Shown one piece after another: positions 56,331 to 64,000 of a stretch of 64,000 bases of DNA. Position numbers and translations under genes: made by a program. Numbering within the stretch: position 1 is the first letter of the stretch; each line of letters begins with the position of its first letter. The notes under the pieces are model-generated. The model saw nothing but the letters and a program-made list of their open reading frames with translations. It did no database searches and was not told the DNA's origin. Origin of the DNA: Owenweeksia sp965229445 (GTDB lineage: Bacteria; Bacteroidota; Bacteroidia; Flavobacteriales; Schleiferiaceae); NCBI GenBank assembly GCA_965229445.1, contig OZ245876.1, positions 3,100,001 to 3,164,000 on the forward strand, written 5' to 3'.

Positions 56331-57018
56331 GTAGACACGGCTGCACTGTGGCAGCAGTGGCCAGGCACTTTAGTGACTGGAGAATCGAGGTTCATCCCGA
56401 GCTTCGCGATAGCGATGTCGAGGGAATTCCTGCCGGGGCTACAAAGTAGACACGGCTGCACTGTGGCAGCAGTGGCCAGGCACTTTAGTGACTGGAGAAT
56501 CGAGGTTCATCCCGAGCTTCGCGATAGCGATGTCGAGGGAATTCCTGCCGGGGCTACAAAGTAGACACGGCTGCACTGTGGCAGCAGTGGCCAGGCACTT
56601 TAGTGACTGGAGAATCGAGGTTCATCCCGAGCTTCGCGATAGCGATGTCGAGGGTATTCCTGCCGGGGCTACAAAGTAGACACGGCTGCACTGTGGCAGC
56701 AGTGGCCAGGCACTTTAGTGACTGGAGAATCGAGGTTCATCCCGAGCTTCGCGATAGCGATGTCGAGGGTATTCCTGCCGGGGCTACAAAGTAGACACGG
56801 TTGCACTGCGACAGCAGTGGCCAGGCACTATAGTGACTGGAGAATCGAGGTTCATCCCGAGCTTCGCGATAGCGATGTCGAGGGTATTCCTGCCGGGGCT
56901 ACAAAGTAGACACGGCTGCACTGTGGCAGCAGTGGCCAGGCACTTTAGTGACTGGAGAATCGAGGTTCATCCCGAGCTTCGCGATAGCGATGTCGAGGGT
57001 ATTCCTGCCGGGGCTACA
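56331..57018 (+). repeat. Six tandem 115-bp units, each ending with the 3' end of tRNA-Arg
   Basis: Units start at 56331, 56446, 56561, 56676, 56791 and 56906 (GTAGACACGG) and are nearly identical; the fifth has several substitutions. Each holds three possible hairpins in order: a GGC...CACTG / CAGTG-GCC stem; CCAG-CACT / AGTG-CTGG; and a CCCGAG...GAGGG-type palindrome. The palindrome sits between AGGTTC and ATTCCTGCCGGGGCTA, which are T-arm and acceptor sequence of the neighbouring tRNA. Because 115 is not a multiple of 3, open frames across it are not protein-coding. Confidence 0.92.
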
Positions 57019-57035
57019 ATTCAATACAAGTTGTT

Positions 57036-57070
57036 TTCCGTAAGTTATTGTTTAATAAAGATTTACGGAA
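57036..57070. other. Inverted repeat after the tandem array
   Basis: TTCCGTAA (57036-57043) and TTACGGAA (57063-57070) form an 8-bp perfect stem with a 19-base loop. No T run follows. The region 57019-57263 otherwise shows no gene. Confidence 0.5.
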
Positions 57071-57263
57071 TAATTATTGTCAGCTTTTTGATCTTATCTC
57101 ACATTTATCTCCCAAAAGATGCGAGTTTTTCTGAATTAATCTATCTTAATGCATCTTGACTTTAAAAAGCTAAACAAACGACTTCAACACCTTATTCAAC
57201 GTATCTAGGCTCCATCAGGTGTTCATCATTAGTCAGAAATTTGGATTTGACAAGTAATAAAGC

Positions 57264-58190
57264 ATGATTAGCCCATTACGCATCCACTGGATGCTTACGA
57301 TTAGTTTATTCTTACTATGTCCCTATCCTCATTGGGGTCAACTATCAGGGAAGATAGTTGACTCCATAAGCAACGCACCGGTGCCGTTTACCAATGTCTG
57401 GATCAAGCATAAAAACATAGGGGCAACTTCAGATTCAAACGGCTCTTTTACCATTTCTGAAGTACATCCAGATGATACGCTAATAGTTTCCGCGATTGGC
57501 TATAGGAAGTTCAAATTACCCGTTTCAAATTTTTCAGGCATTCTATCAATTGTACCCGTAGACCAAAAACTTAATGTTGTTGCTGTTGATGCTGCAAGAA
57601 ATGATGACCCATTGGTGCTGGGCAAATTCAAAAAATCTAAAGCTCGAGGGGGCTACGGCTGTACTACAACTCCTTGGATTCTGGCAAAATATTTTGATGG
57701 GGGATCCTATGCAAACCAACCAGCGTATATACAGGAAATAAGAATACTAGGTAGTGGTTATGTCAAGGGTGCAACAATGGCTTTGCGATTCTTTTTCAAG
57801 GATAGCACAGGTATGCCTGGTGAGTCTTTCCACCATGAAAAAATAATAATCAACATCAGAAAAGGAACGTCCATAAATAGGGTAGACTTGAGTGCTCATA
57901 ACATACAGGTACCAAAAAATGGGTTCTTTATTGGGTTGGAGTGGATGTGCATTGAATCAAATAGAATTATTACCGAATACAAGAACAAGGAGACAGGTGA
58001 GAAAAATTCCTTCATTCGACATGCGCCGTCAATTTCAATGCAATTGACGACTCCTGAATATACATACCAGTATGTACTTGGTGAATGGTCATCTTTCCAC
58101 ATACGCCCGAGAATACCTAAAGACCGTTTAAAAGGAGTGCCTTGCATCGAGGTAGATTTGGTCAGCTCACAGGTGCGCAAAGAGTATTGA
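57264..58190 (+). CDS. Exported protein with carboxypeptidase-regulatory-like domain
   Basis: A signal peptide ends near HWGQ. Residues ~28-95 follow the pattern of CarboxypepD_reg-like domains (GKIVDSISNAPVPFTNVWIK, then a G-S-F-T-I strand and DTLIVSAIGYRKF), a beta-sandwich often found before TonB-dependent receptors but here alone. The C-terminal ~200 residues are an uncharacterised beta-rich domain (GATM...LRFFFKDS...PGESFHHEKI) that I do not recognise. There is no barrel and no T9SS sorting domain. It is probably periplasmic or outer-membrane associated. Confidence 0.8.
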   Translation: MISPLRIHWMLTISLFLLCPYPHWGQLSGKIVDSISNAPVPFTNVWIKHKNIGATSDSNGSFTISEVHPDDTLIVSAIGYRKFKLPVSNFSGILSIVPVDQKLNVVAVDAARNDDPLVLGKFKKSKARGGYGCTTTPWILAKYFDGGSYANQPAYIQEIRILGSGYVKGATMALRFFFKDSTGMPGESFHHEKIIINIRKGTSINRVDLSAHNIQVPKNGFFIGLEWMCIESNRIITEYKNKETGEKNSFIRHAPSISMQLTTPEYTYQYVLGEWSSFHIRPRIPKDRLKGVPCIEVDLVSSQVRKEY

Positions 58191-58297
58191 ATTGAATTCA
58201 TAGTATAACTGATTAAAAAAGGCCTAATGTAATTTAGCAATAGTCTTAGCAACGGTGGATCTATTTAATTCGGATAATCTAAATGTGGTAAGATTGA

Positions 58298-58375
58298 AAT
58301 ATAAATCGCGAACCATTACAAGACCCTTTAGAAGTCCTATCACCTGAAATAGTCAAATTTCTTGGACCCAAATAG
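58298..58375 (+). other. Possible decayed coding remnant (no start codon)
   Basis: An open frame of 25 codons ending in TAG reads NINREPLQDPLEVLSPEIVK and a few more residues, with protein-like composition but no ATG/GTG/TTG; a TGA stop precedes it. It may be the tail of a lost gene or chance. The surrounding gap 58191-58409 shows nothing else. Confidence 0.2.
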
Positions 58376-58409
58376 CTACTCTGTATTATCTAATAAATAA
58401 GCACTTGCC

Positions 58410-58592
58410 ATGAAAGAGTTAAGTGGAGGAAAACCTAGGACTGCAACCAAAGGTCAGCTTGCTAGTGCCGATGGTGTGCACCTCTCCACTTTCAACAAAT
58501 GGATTTCTTTAGTACCGGGTTTAAATCTATCTCCAGGTCAACGCGTATTAACTCCTAAACAGGTGATGACAATCATGGAGCACCTGGGTTAA
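58410..58592 (+). CDS. Small putative DNA-binding (helix-turn-helix-like) protein
   Basis: The 60-residue protein (KGQLASADGVHLSTFNKWIS, then LSPGQRVLTPKQVMTIMEHL) resembles small Bacteroidota HTH proteins that end in LTPKQV-x-x-I-x-E-x-L, often found with mobile or phage-like genes. The first helix pair would bind DNA. The stop overlaps a perfect palindrome GGGTTAACCC. The call is based on pattern memory only; there is no second protein to anchor it. Confidence 0.6.
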   Translation: MKELSGGKPRTATKGQLASADGVHLSTFNKWISLVPGLNLSPGQRVLTPKQVMTIMEHLG

Positions 58593-58668
58593 CCCTGATA
58601 TTTATAACACCAATAAATGGGTAAACCATTTGGTTTACTGAGGGTAACCGTGGCTAATTCTGATTAGC
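58586..58668. promoter_or_regulatory. Cluster of three palindromes between two small genes
   Basis: GGGTTAACCC (58586-58595) is perfect. GTAAACC-ATTT-GGTTTAC (58621-58638) is a 7-bp stem with a 4-base loop. GCTAAT-TCTG-ATTAGC (58653-58668) is a 6-bp stem. They fall in the ~145-base gap before the next small gene and could be operator sites or an RNA leader structure. Confidence 0.5.
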
Positions 58669-58736
58669 TCTGATTAACAAAGCTTAACTCCATGGACAAG
58701 ATAGGACATGTGTTTCTTTATATGAAGAGGAATATT

Positions 58737-59099
58737 ATGAGAAAAGTAACGGTAGGTTTTAAGTGTCACCCCGAACTAAATCATAGGCTTCTGGATAAGG
58801 CACAGACTGCTGGAGTCTCACTAAGTGAGTATGTTGAAACCCTTTGTGAAAACGCTGAATTGCAGATTGCTAATAACCATGAAAAATTGGATCCACAGGT
58901 AGGTTCTTTAGAGGAAGAGTTGCTAGACGTTAAAACAGAGCTCTACTATTATGAGACTGAAATGCTTGGTCCTTTATTTGAAAGGTATCAAGATGATAAA
59001 CTGGAAATCAAGCTGTCCAATGGTGACGTATCGTACCTGCATATCAACTCTCCAAAAGACGTCCTAAAGGCAATGTTACACGCCTTAGAAATAGCCTAA
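58737..59099 (+). CDS. Small protein with ribbon-helix-helix-like N-terminus
   Basis: With the ATG at 58737 the protein is 120 residues. The start RKVTVGFKCHPELNHRLLDK, then AQTAGVSLSEYVETLCENAE, resembles a short strand plus two helices of MetJ/Arc-type repressors. A coiled-coil-like middle (LEEELLDVKTELYYYETEML) and a basic/acidic tail follow. An in-frame ATG at 58692 would add 15 residues that do not look conserved. The stop overlaps the next start (TAATG). Confidence 0.62.
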   Translation: MRKVTVGFKCHPELNHRLLDKAQTAGVSLSEYVETLCENAELQIANNHEKLDPQVGSLEEELLDVKTELYYYETEMLGPLFERYQDDKLEIKLSNGDVSYLHINSPKDVLKAMLHALEIA

Positions 59100-59290
59100 T
59101 GAAAAAGATTCAATTTACGTACCATCCGTTTGACACAGCACCTACATCACCAAAACCCTTTATCCAAGGGGCAAAATGGGTGCTAGTGGCACTAGGTATA
59201 ATCCTTGTAGTATATTACGGTTATATGTACTTCATAGAATCTCAGCCGGAGCCTAAAAACAACCTTGGAGACTCTAAGGATAGTTGTTGA
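59099..59290 (+). CDS. Small single-pass membrane protein
   Basis: 63 residues with one hydrophobic helix (WVLVALGIILVVYYGYMYFI, about residues 27-46) and polar ends. It starts on the last base of the preceding stop codon (TAATG), implying translational coupling to the RHH-like gene. No family was recognised. Confidence 0.6.
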   Translation: MKKIQFTYHPFDTAPTSPKPFIQGAKWVLVALGIILVVYYGYMYFIESQPEPKNNLGDSKDSC

Positions 59291-59452
59291 ACGTTATTGT
59301 AACCTTAAGAGATCAATCCAATGCAGAGTTTACCCGGGATTCTAGTTTGGACATAGGCATTTACCTTCCCCAACGAGCTGATCGAAATTAGGATAAGCCT
59401 TTTTATGTCAAATACAAAAATGGCCTAAAAATTAGCTTTTTTTTGGGGGGCT

Positions 59453-59481
59453 GTTACCGCTACGATTGATGGTAACCATTT
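59453..59481 (+). terminator. Possible terminator after the small-gene cassette
   Basis: GTTACC / GGTAAC (59453-59458 and 59471-59476) with a 12-base loop is followed by CATTTTT on the plus strand. The stem is short, so this is only a candidate. Confidence 0.45.
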
Positions 59482-60933
59482 TTACCTATTCTTTATCACC
59501 ACACCTCTTGCTGTAAATTCTTCACATTGTATTTCAATCACCACTATGCCTTTGTATTCTGATGGAATTTGAATAGATGATCCCTGAGTTGGTTCCACTA
59601 AAATACTCCCTATGGTTGTATAAGCCGTAATGGTCTTAGGTGCGCAGCGATCCGATCGGATATGAACTTTACCACTTGTGGGATTAGGATATAATTCAAC
59701 AGAAAATTCTTCGAATGGGATTTCAGGTATATAAATGTTATGACAGTTTGGAGTCTGACAGCCATGTTTATCTACTTTTTTGATCCAGTGATAAATCACC
59801 TTGGTAGGAGAAGGATTATTAATTTGATCATAGTAAGTTCCGGCAAATATCACCCCAGTATCAGAAGTAGCACGAACAGTATAGATTTCTGATGTTTCTC
59901 CAAGCTCGCCATAATGGTAATATCGCTGCCAGAGGGATTGACCGTTCTCATCAAATTTATAGGCCATTCCTTGAGCACGCTTATGGTAGGTTGAACCAGC
60001 TATTACAAAATTGCTGTCCAGCGTTTTAACTAAAGATGCTGATCCAAAAATATCAACCGCTTTGCCAATCAATGTATCCACTAAAACCTGGCCACTATCA
60101 GTAATCACCCCAAATCGAAGCTGCTGTAATCCATTAGATAAGTTTTGTGCTCCACAATAGATCATATTACCATCAGATCTTTGTTCAATATGCAACTGAT
60201 TACCAAGAACCCCATTCGGATAGTTTAAGGTAAGTCTCCATTGTTCATTACCAATAGAGTCCGTTTTAAGCAAGAAACCTTTTCTGAATGTTCCTAATGG
60301 AAAGTTAGTGCTGATGCCAGAAATCAGAATACCTCCATCAATTGTTTTCTCCAGATCATAACCCCAATAACCACCACTAAGTGGATTTCTAATGAACTTT
60401 CTCTCCCAAATCAAATTAAACGAAGTATCCATACAGCCAAGGAGAAGATGATACTGATTAGGATCTATATAGACATACCCAGTGAAATAAAGTAGGTCAT
60501 CTATGAGCTGCAATTCAAAAATCTCTGTTGTCAGTGTATCATCATAATTATAGTACCTGCTTTTAATAGTATCAAGATTTGTGTTTAATTCAAGAAATTG
60601 TACTTGAGCATCCTGCAGACTATAATACAACGTATGAGCATAGTACATGGATTTTGTATTATTAGACACTAGACATTCACCACAATTCTGGATAACCGCA
60701 CCCAAATCAACAATATTACTATCCACAACATTACCTGAAAAATCCACCTCCCAGATTTGTAATTCTGAGGTATTAACCCCACGAACCATTGTAACATAAG
60801 AACTATCCAATTCTAGGATTTCTGCTTGATTACCACCGCTATACAAAATGGTATCCCACCGAGCAAGCACTTGTGCTGTCAAAGTGAAATGCCATGTGAT
60901 GAGAATTATTACGAAATATATCTGGCTTTTCAA
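59482..60933 (-). CDS. T9SS-secreted protein with delta-60/beta-propeller-like repeats
   Basis: A signal peptide ends near LTAQ. The 483-residue protein contains repeated strands of the type T-x-D-G-G-x-x-I-x-G (KTIDGGILISGIS, KTLDSNFVIAGSTY) with aromatic turns such as G-N-E-Q-W-R-L, as in delta-60 repeat or propeller-like secreted proteins. A C-terminal ~75-residue segment beginning VELYPNPTSGKVHI and ending in IEIQCEEFTARGVVIKN is a T9SS type A sorting domain. It overlaps the upstream gene by ATGA, so the two are likely coupled. Function is unknown. Confidence 0.84.
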   Translation of the reverse strand: MKSQIYFVIILITWHFTLTAQVLARWDTILYSGGNQAEILELDSSYVTMVRGVNTSELQIWEVDFSGNVVDSNIVDLGAVIQNCGECLVSNNTKSMYYAHTLYYSLQDAQVQFLELNTNLDTIKSRYYNYDDTLTTEIFELQLIDDLLYFTGYVYIDPNQYHLLLGCMDTSFNLIWERKFIRNPLSGGYWGYDLEKTIDGGILISGISTNFPLGTFRKGFLLKTDSIGNEQWRLTLNYPNGVLGNQLHIEQRSDGNMIYCGAQNLSNGLQQLRFGVITDSGQVLVDTLIGKAVDIFGSASLVKTLDSNFVIAGSTYHKRAQGMAYKFDENGQSLWQRYYHYGELGETSEIYTVRATSDTGVIFAGTYYDQINNPSPTKVIYHWIKKVDKHGCQTPNCHNIYIPEIPFEEFSVELYPNPTSGKVHIRSDRCAPKTITAYTTIGSILVEPTQGSSIQIPSEYKGIVVIEIQCEEFTARGVVIKNR

Positions 60934-63900
60934 TTCTCTCCTATCATTAGTTTATTCTCGTAAAGAGTCTTCCCTTCAGATCTAATAGTTATCAAGTAAG
61001 CACCTAGGTTCAATGATGATAAATCAACAACCGAGGTATTTGCCATATAATCGCTTTGCGTAGTCCTAAAAACCGTTTTACCATTAAGGTCGTAGATTGT
61101 AATTTCCATCTCTTTCTGTATCCCTTCCTTAAACCAATCCCATTGTACTATAAGCTTTTCTACAACTGGGTTGGGATATGTCTTAAATGTTGATCGTGTT
61201 AATTTTGGTCTGTTATCAACTTGTCCAATGCTGCTTTTTGGTTCTGGACTAGGCCAGTAAACGGGGTATTGGTGAGATGGAGCTGCATTATTCATCGCTA
61301 ATATTGAGTATCCCATGGTGCCTGCCAAGCTGCTATCATTAGCGGAAATGTTGTAAAGCTGATTCAAGGATGCTGAATCTACTTCCTTAATAGAGTTTCC
61401 TGAAGCAATCTGATTAATTAATAGCTGGTGTATAGGGACTGCAGCATTATGTACGTCCAACAAATAATCATTTAATTCAAGTTCCAACGAAATATTATCT
61501 AACGATTGTTGTGCAGCAACATCATTGTTTAAAGTCAGGTATATATTAATAAGGTCGTATCTCCGCGTTAACTCATCAGAATTCTTGAGTAATGAGATAA
61601 TTGAATCACTTGATGCTAATTCTGAAGTATCCGCATACAAGATTAGGAGTGCATTTAAAACCTCTGACTTAGTCCGCTCAACATCAAGTATTCTAGCTTT
61701 TAAAAAGTCCAAGGTAGTCAAGGTCATCGATCCATTTTCGATGTCTAATAAGGTTTGTGATGAATATGGTGGCTCGTGATTATAAAGTGCATATTCAACT
61801 TCGGGATCCCTTGCTCCTTCAGGATTTGCTATCATTATATTCCTCATTGGTAATTCGGGAAAGCTATCCAATTCAAGAACATTTATTAAATTCTCCACAG
61901 ACACATATGGTGCTATCTCCATGAGCTCAACATATAGCTCCTGATATTGTGGCTCATGTGATAGTAGTATTTGGGCTTCAAGTGATGAGGTGCTTCCTTC
62001 ATCAACTAGTTGTTCAAGAATTGTGTACTCAGTTAATAGCTCTTGTTGTAGCAATTGATAGTTGCCATAAACCATACCTGGAGACTGCCCTGTTAAGCCG
62101 TAATTTGCTGCACAGTCTGTCACAGGATTAAATGACTTCTGCACAGGGTTTAAATTCAAGTTAATAGGGTTAAGAGGCTCCAGTCTTAAGTTGCTATTTA
62201 GTGTAGGGTCTGGATAGTAGTAGTTGGGTATGAAAGTATTCTCATTATAGTAGTCACTCAAATTACGGCTGAAATAATTATTTGCTAATTGCGCTGCTCC
62301 ACTTGCGTTGGGGTCATTATGGCCTTGATGTCCTGCAATTCCATCATCAGATTGAGCTGGATATCCAGCATAAGTATAAACATCGTAGAAATTCGAGGTT
62401 GAATTTCCGAAATCATTACATCTTAGAACTAGACCCTTAATATTCGCGATTTGTTTATTGTTTCCGATTGCTTGAATTGCACTCGAATGCCCATCAAATG
62501 AATTATTATAAACTTGATTTATATAAGGTCCGCTATTCGATATTACCAATCCGAACGATTCAGCATTATTTGATGGCTGACCTCCTGAAGTAAAGTCATT
62601 TTCCTCAATGATATAATTTGAGCTGTTTGATATTATTAACCCTGCGGAATTTCCTCCAGTAAGCCATAGAGAGTTTCCTAAGTTTTTATCTTGGTCAAAG
62701 AGATTCTTTATAATTATTGCATTGTTGACATTATCTAAAGCAACTCCAACGTTATTGTTACTAAAGCTTACCTTATCAATTTTGAATCTATTTATCTCGC
62801 TATATGAATATCCCACTATTCCAGCGTCGAATCCATCAAATGATGTGATGCTAGTCTGATAAGGAGCAAATATTGCAGCAGCAAAAGTCAAATATACTGC
62901 TGCCCCAGTATTTGCATTCGATCCAGACTTAGTATTTTTAAATGTACACCCTAAAAACTTTAAGCCATCTATCTGTTCAGCCCAAACTCTACGAATAGAG
63001 CTGGAGATGTCATTATCATTTGTTTCAAACGTGCATTTCACCATTGTGGTGTTATGTGGTATCCTGTAAAATGGATTGATGGTCGAAAAACTAGCATATG
63101 GAAATAACCGAAGGTCAATCTCATTATTTACAAAATTAGTCGAATGGGCAAATATCTCTCCCCCTGTGGTATTTGAGTGAGATGCTTTAAATCCATCATG
63201 TCCATCTTCTTGGTTTACTATTGCAATTTCTGCGAATTCAATTGTAGCATTATAAAGCTCAACACGTCCTCTTGTAGGTGTCCCATTCACTGCATTAGCT
63301 TCACCTCGTAATTCAATCCCTTGCCAGAGCTCATTAAAACAATAATTGGATAACGTCGCTCCATCTACTATTAGTAATGCGCCTTCATGAACGATTAGTT
63401 TTCCTTCCTTCTTAAATTTAGTATCCGCATCAATTTCTAAGGTTCCATAAATGTTGACTGAGCCGTTAATGATTTTGGGCTTATCCCAGGTTATGTTTCC
63501 ATACAAATTAAGCTCCGATGCTTCAGGACCAGAAGTTATTTGGAGTTGAGATAGATCCGCCTCATATAACCCTCTACCAAAGGTTGAGATATACAGTTTA
63601 TCCAAACACCTGTCGTATTCTAGGTTCGTAACTTTAACTGGTGGTAAACCATTGTTAAAACTCTCCCATTGGCCTCCTGAACCAGAATATCTATAAACCC
63701 CTAAGTTTGTTCCTGCAAAAAGCACCTCATCAGTCCCTTCTTGAAACAGAATTTTGTTTACTGGAAATGGTGGCAATCCTGACGATATATCTGACCAGGT
63801 CTGTCCTCCGTCTTGAGATTTAATTACTCGATACTTTCCAGAGCAACCGAATATGTTAGGATTGTTGTCATCATCTTGAAATTGTTCAAGCGCCAAGTAA

Positions 63901-64000
63901 ACAACGTTATTGTTGTATGGAGATACTAGAATATCTGAGATACTTAAGTATCTCAGAATTGGATAATTGTTTATTCTGACATTGTCGGTCAAATCAATCG
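60930..64000 (-). CDS. Large T9SS-secreted protein with BNR-like and beta-helix regions (5' part beyond window)
   Basis: The frame stays open to the window end, so the N-terminus is missing. The visible part begins with BNR/VPS10-like motifs (S-x-D-G-G-x-T-W in VIKSQDGGQTWSDISS; ISTFGRGLYEADL). A long region follows of short beta-helix turns rich in N, S, T and G (GGEIFAHSTNFVNNEIDLRL and similar), and then a helical region with leucine-rich segments (LNALLILYADTSELASSDS). The C-terminal T9SS type A domain begins FKTYPNPVVEKLIVQW and ends GAYLITIRSEGKTLYENKL. The combination of a recording-type propeller with a beta helix is a pattern I have seen in large secreted Bacteroidota proteins. Confidence 0.82.
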   Translation of the reverse strand, partial: IDLTDNVRINNYPILRYLSISDILVSPYNNNVVYLALEQFQDDDNNPNIFGCSGKYRVIKSQDGGQTWSDISSGLPPFPVNKILFQEGTDEVLFAGTNLGVYRYSGSGGQWESFNNGLPPVKVTNLEYDRCLDKLYISTFGRGLYEADLSQLQITSGPEASELNLYGNITWDKPKIINGSVNIYGTLEIDADTKFKKEGKLIVHEGALLIVDGATLSNYCFNELWQGIELRGEANAVNGTPTRGRVELYNATIEFAEIAIVNQEDGHDGFKASHSNTTGGEIFAHSTNFVNNEIDLRLFPYASFSTINPFYRIPHNTTMVKCTFETNDNDISSSIRRVWAEQIDGLKFLGCTFKNTKSGSNANTGAAVYLTFAAAIFAPYQTSITSFDGFDAGIVGYSYSEINRFKIDKVSFSNNNVGVALDNVNNAIIIKNLFDQDKNLGNSLWLTGGNSAGLIISNSSNYIIEENDFTSGGQPSNNAESFGLVISNSGPYINQVYNNSFDGHSSAIQAIGNNKQIANIKGLVLRCNDFGNSTSNFYDVYTYAGYPAQSDDGIAGHQGHNDPNASGAAQLANNYFSRNLSDYYNENTFIPNYYYPDPTLNSNLRLEPLNPINLNLNPVQKSFNPVTDCAANYGLTGQSPGMVYGNYQLLQQELLTEYTILEQLVDEGSTSSLEAQILLSHEPQYQELYVELMEIAPYVSVENLINVLELDSFPELPMRNIMIANPEGARDPEVEYALYNHEPPYSSQTLLDIENGSMTLTTLDFLKARILDVERTKSEVLNALLILYADTSELASSDSIISLLKNSDELTRRYDLINIYLTLNNDVAAQQSLDNISLELELNDYLLDVHNAAVPIHQLLINQIASGNSIKEVDSASLNQLYNISANDSSLAGTMGYSILAMNNAAPSHQYPVYWPSPEPKSSIGQVDNRPKLTRSTFKTYPNPVVEKLIVQWDWFKEGIQKEMEITIYDLNGKTVFRTTQSDYMANTSVVDLSSLNLGAYLITIRSEGKTLYENKLMIGEN

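Noticed and set aside
55885..56346. 153-residue minus-strand open frame across the tRNA copies
   Set aside because: It is antisense to the tRNA array and reads through the palindromes (giving a GIPACRQAG peptide), so it is a by-product of the repeats.
56331..57018. Possible CRISPR array
   Set aside because: There are no unique spacers; the whole 115-bp unit is repeated, and no cas genes are present.
56373..57159. Series of near-identical 63-108-residue plus-strand open frames
   Set aside because: The DNA period is 115 bases, not a multiple of three; the frames are the same repeat read in shifting phases.

Overview
The window looks like a chromosomal segment of a Bacteroidota bacterium, most likely of the order Flavobacteriales. 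The evidence is the gene content and order (end of a dcw cell-wall/division cluster; secG/lptE/sigma-54 activator/miaB block; topA followed by an arginase-like gene and the gliding/type IX secretion genes gldKLMN), several proteins ending in type IX secretion (T9SS) type A sorting domains, and promoter-like TAnnTTTG boxes with almost no Shine-Dalgarno sequences. Both ends cut a gene: murG at the left and a large T9SS cargo gene at the right.

Layout. 1-7.1 kb (+): murG-murC-ftsQ-ftsA-ftsZ, tightly packed and partly overlapping, then a YqeY-like gene. 7.1-12.1 kb (-): a Kazal-domain lipoprotein, an uncharacterised helical exported protein, groES-groEL with a clear terminator, and a DUF4412-like exported protein. 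12.1-17.5 kb (-): a compact operon reading miaB, small exported protein, sigma-54 activator, lptE, TPR protein, secG. 17.6-27.9 kb (+): topA, an arginase-fold protein that has lost most metal ligands, a PorP/SprF protein, gldK-gldL-gldM-gldN (T9SS core complex and motor) and an FAD oxidoreductase. 28.0-51.8 kb: two giant T9SS-secreted proteins (about 2,630 and 5,080 residues, both -) flanking a 94-residue LuxR/GerE-only regulator (+). 51.9-55.7 kb: DUF983 protein and ABC-F ATPase diverging from a palindromic promoter, then a T9SS-tagged alpha/beta hydrolase. 55.9-57.0 kb: no protein gene, but an unusual tRNA-Arg(CCG) array. 57.2-59.3 kb: a carboxypeptidase-regulatory-like exported protein and a small-gene cassette with palindromes. 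59.5-64.0 kb (-): two more T9SS cargo genes in an overlapping pair.

How it fits together: the window carries both part of the T9SS machine (GldK/L/M/N, PorP-like) and five proteins with its sorting signal. The giant proteins share a cysteine-containing module of about 51 residues and a common C-terminal architecture.

The most unusual DNA is the tRNA region. There are three tandem tRNA-Arg(CCG) copies; one is intact, one is split by palindromic elements in both the anticodon arm and the T loop, and one appears to be the deletion product between two such elements. Six tandem 115-bp units follow, each ending with the 3' part of the same tRNA, and each with a different palindrome at exactly the same T-loop position. 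All junctions lie immediately 5' of ATTCC.
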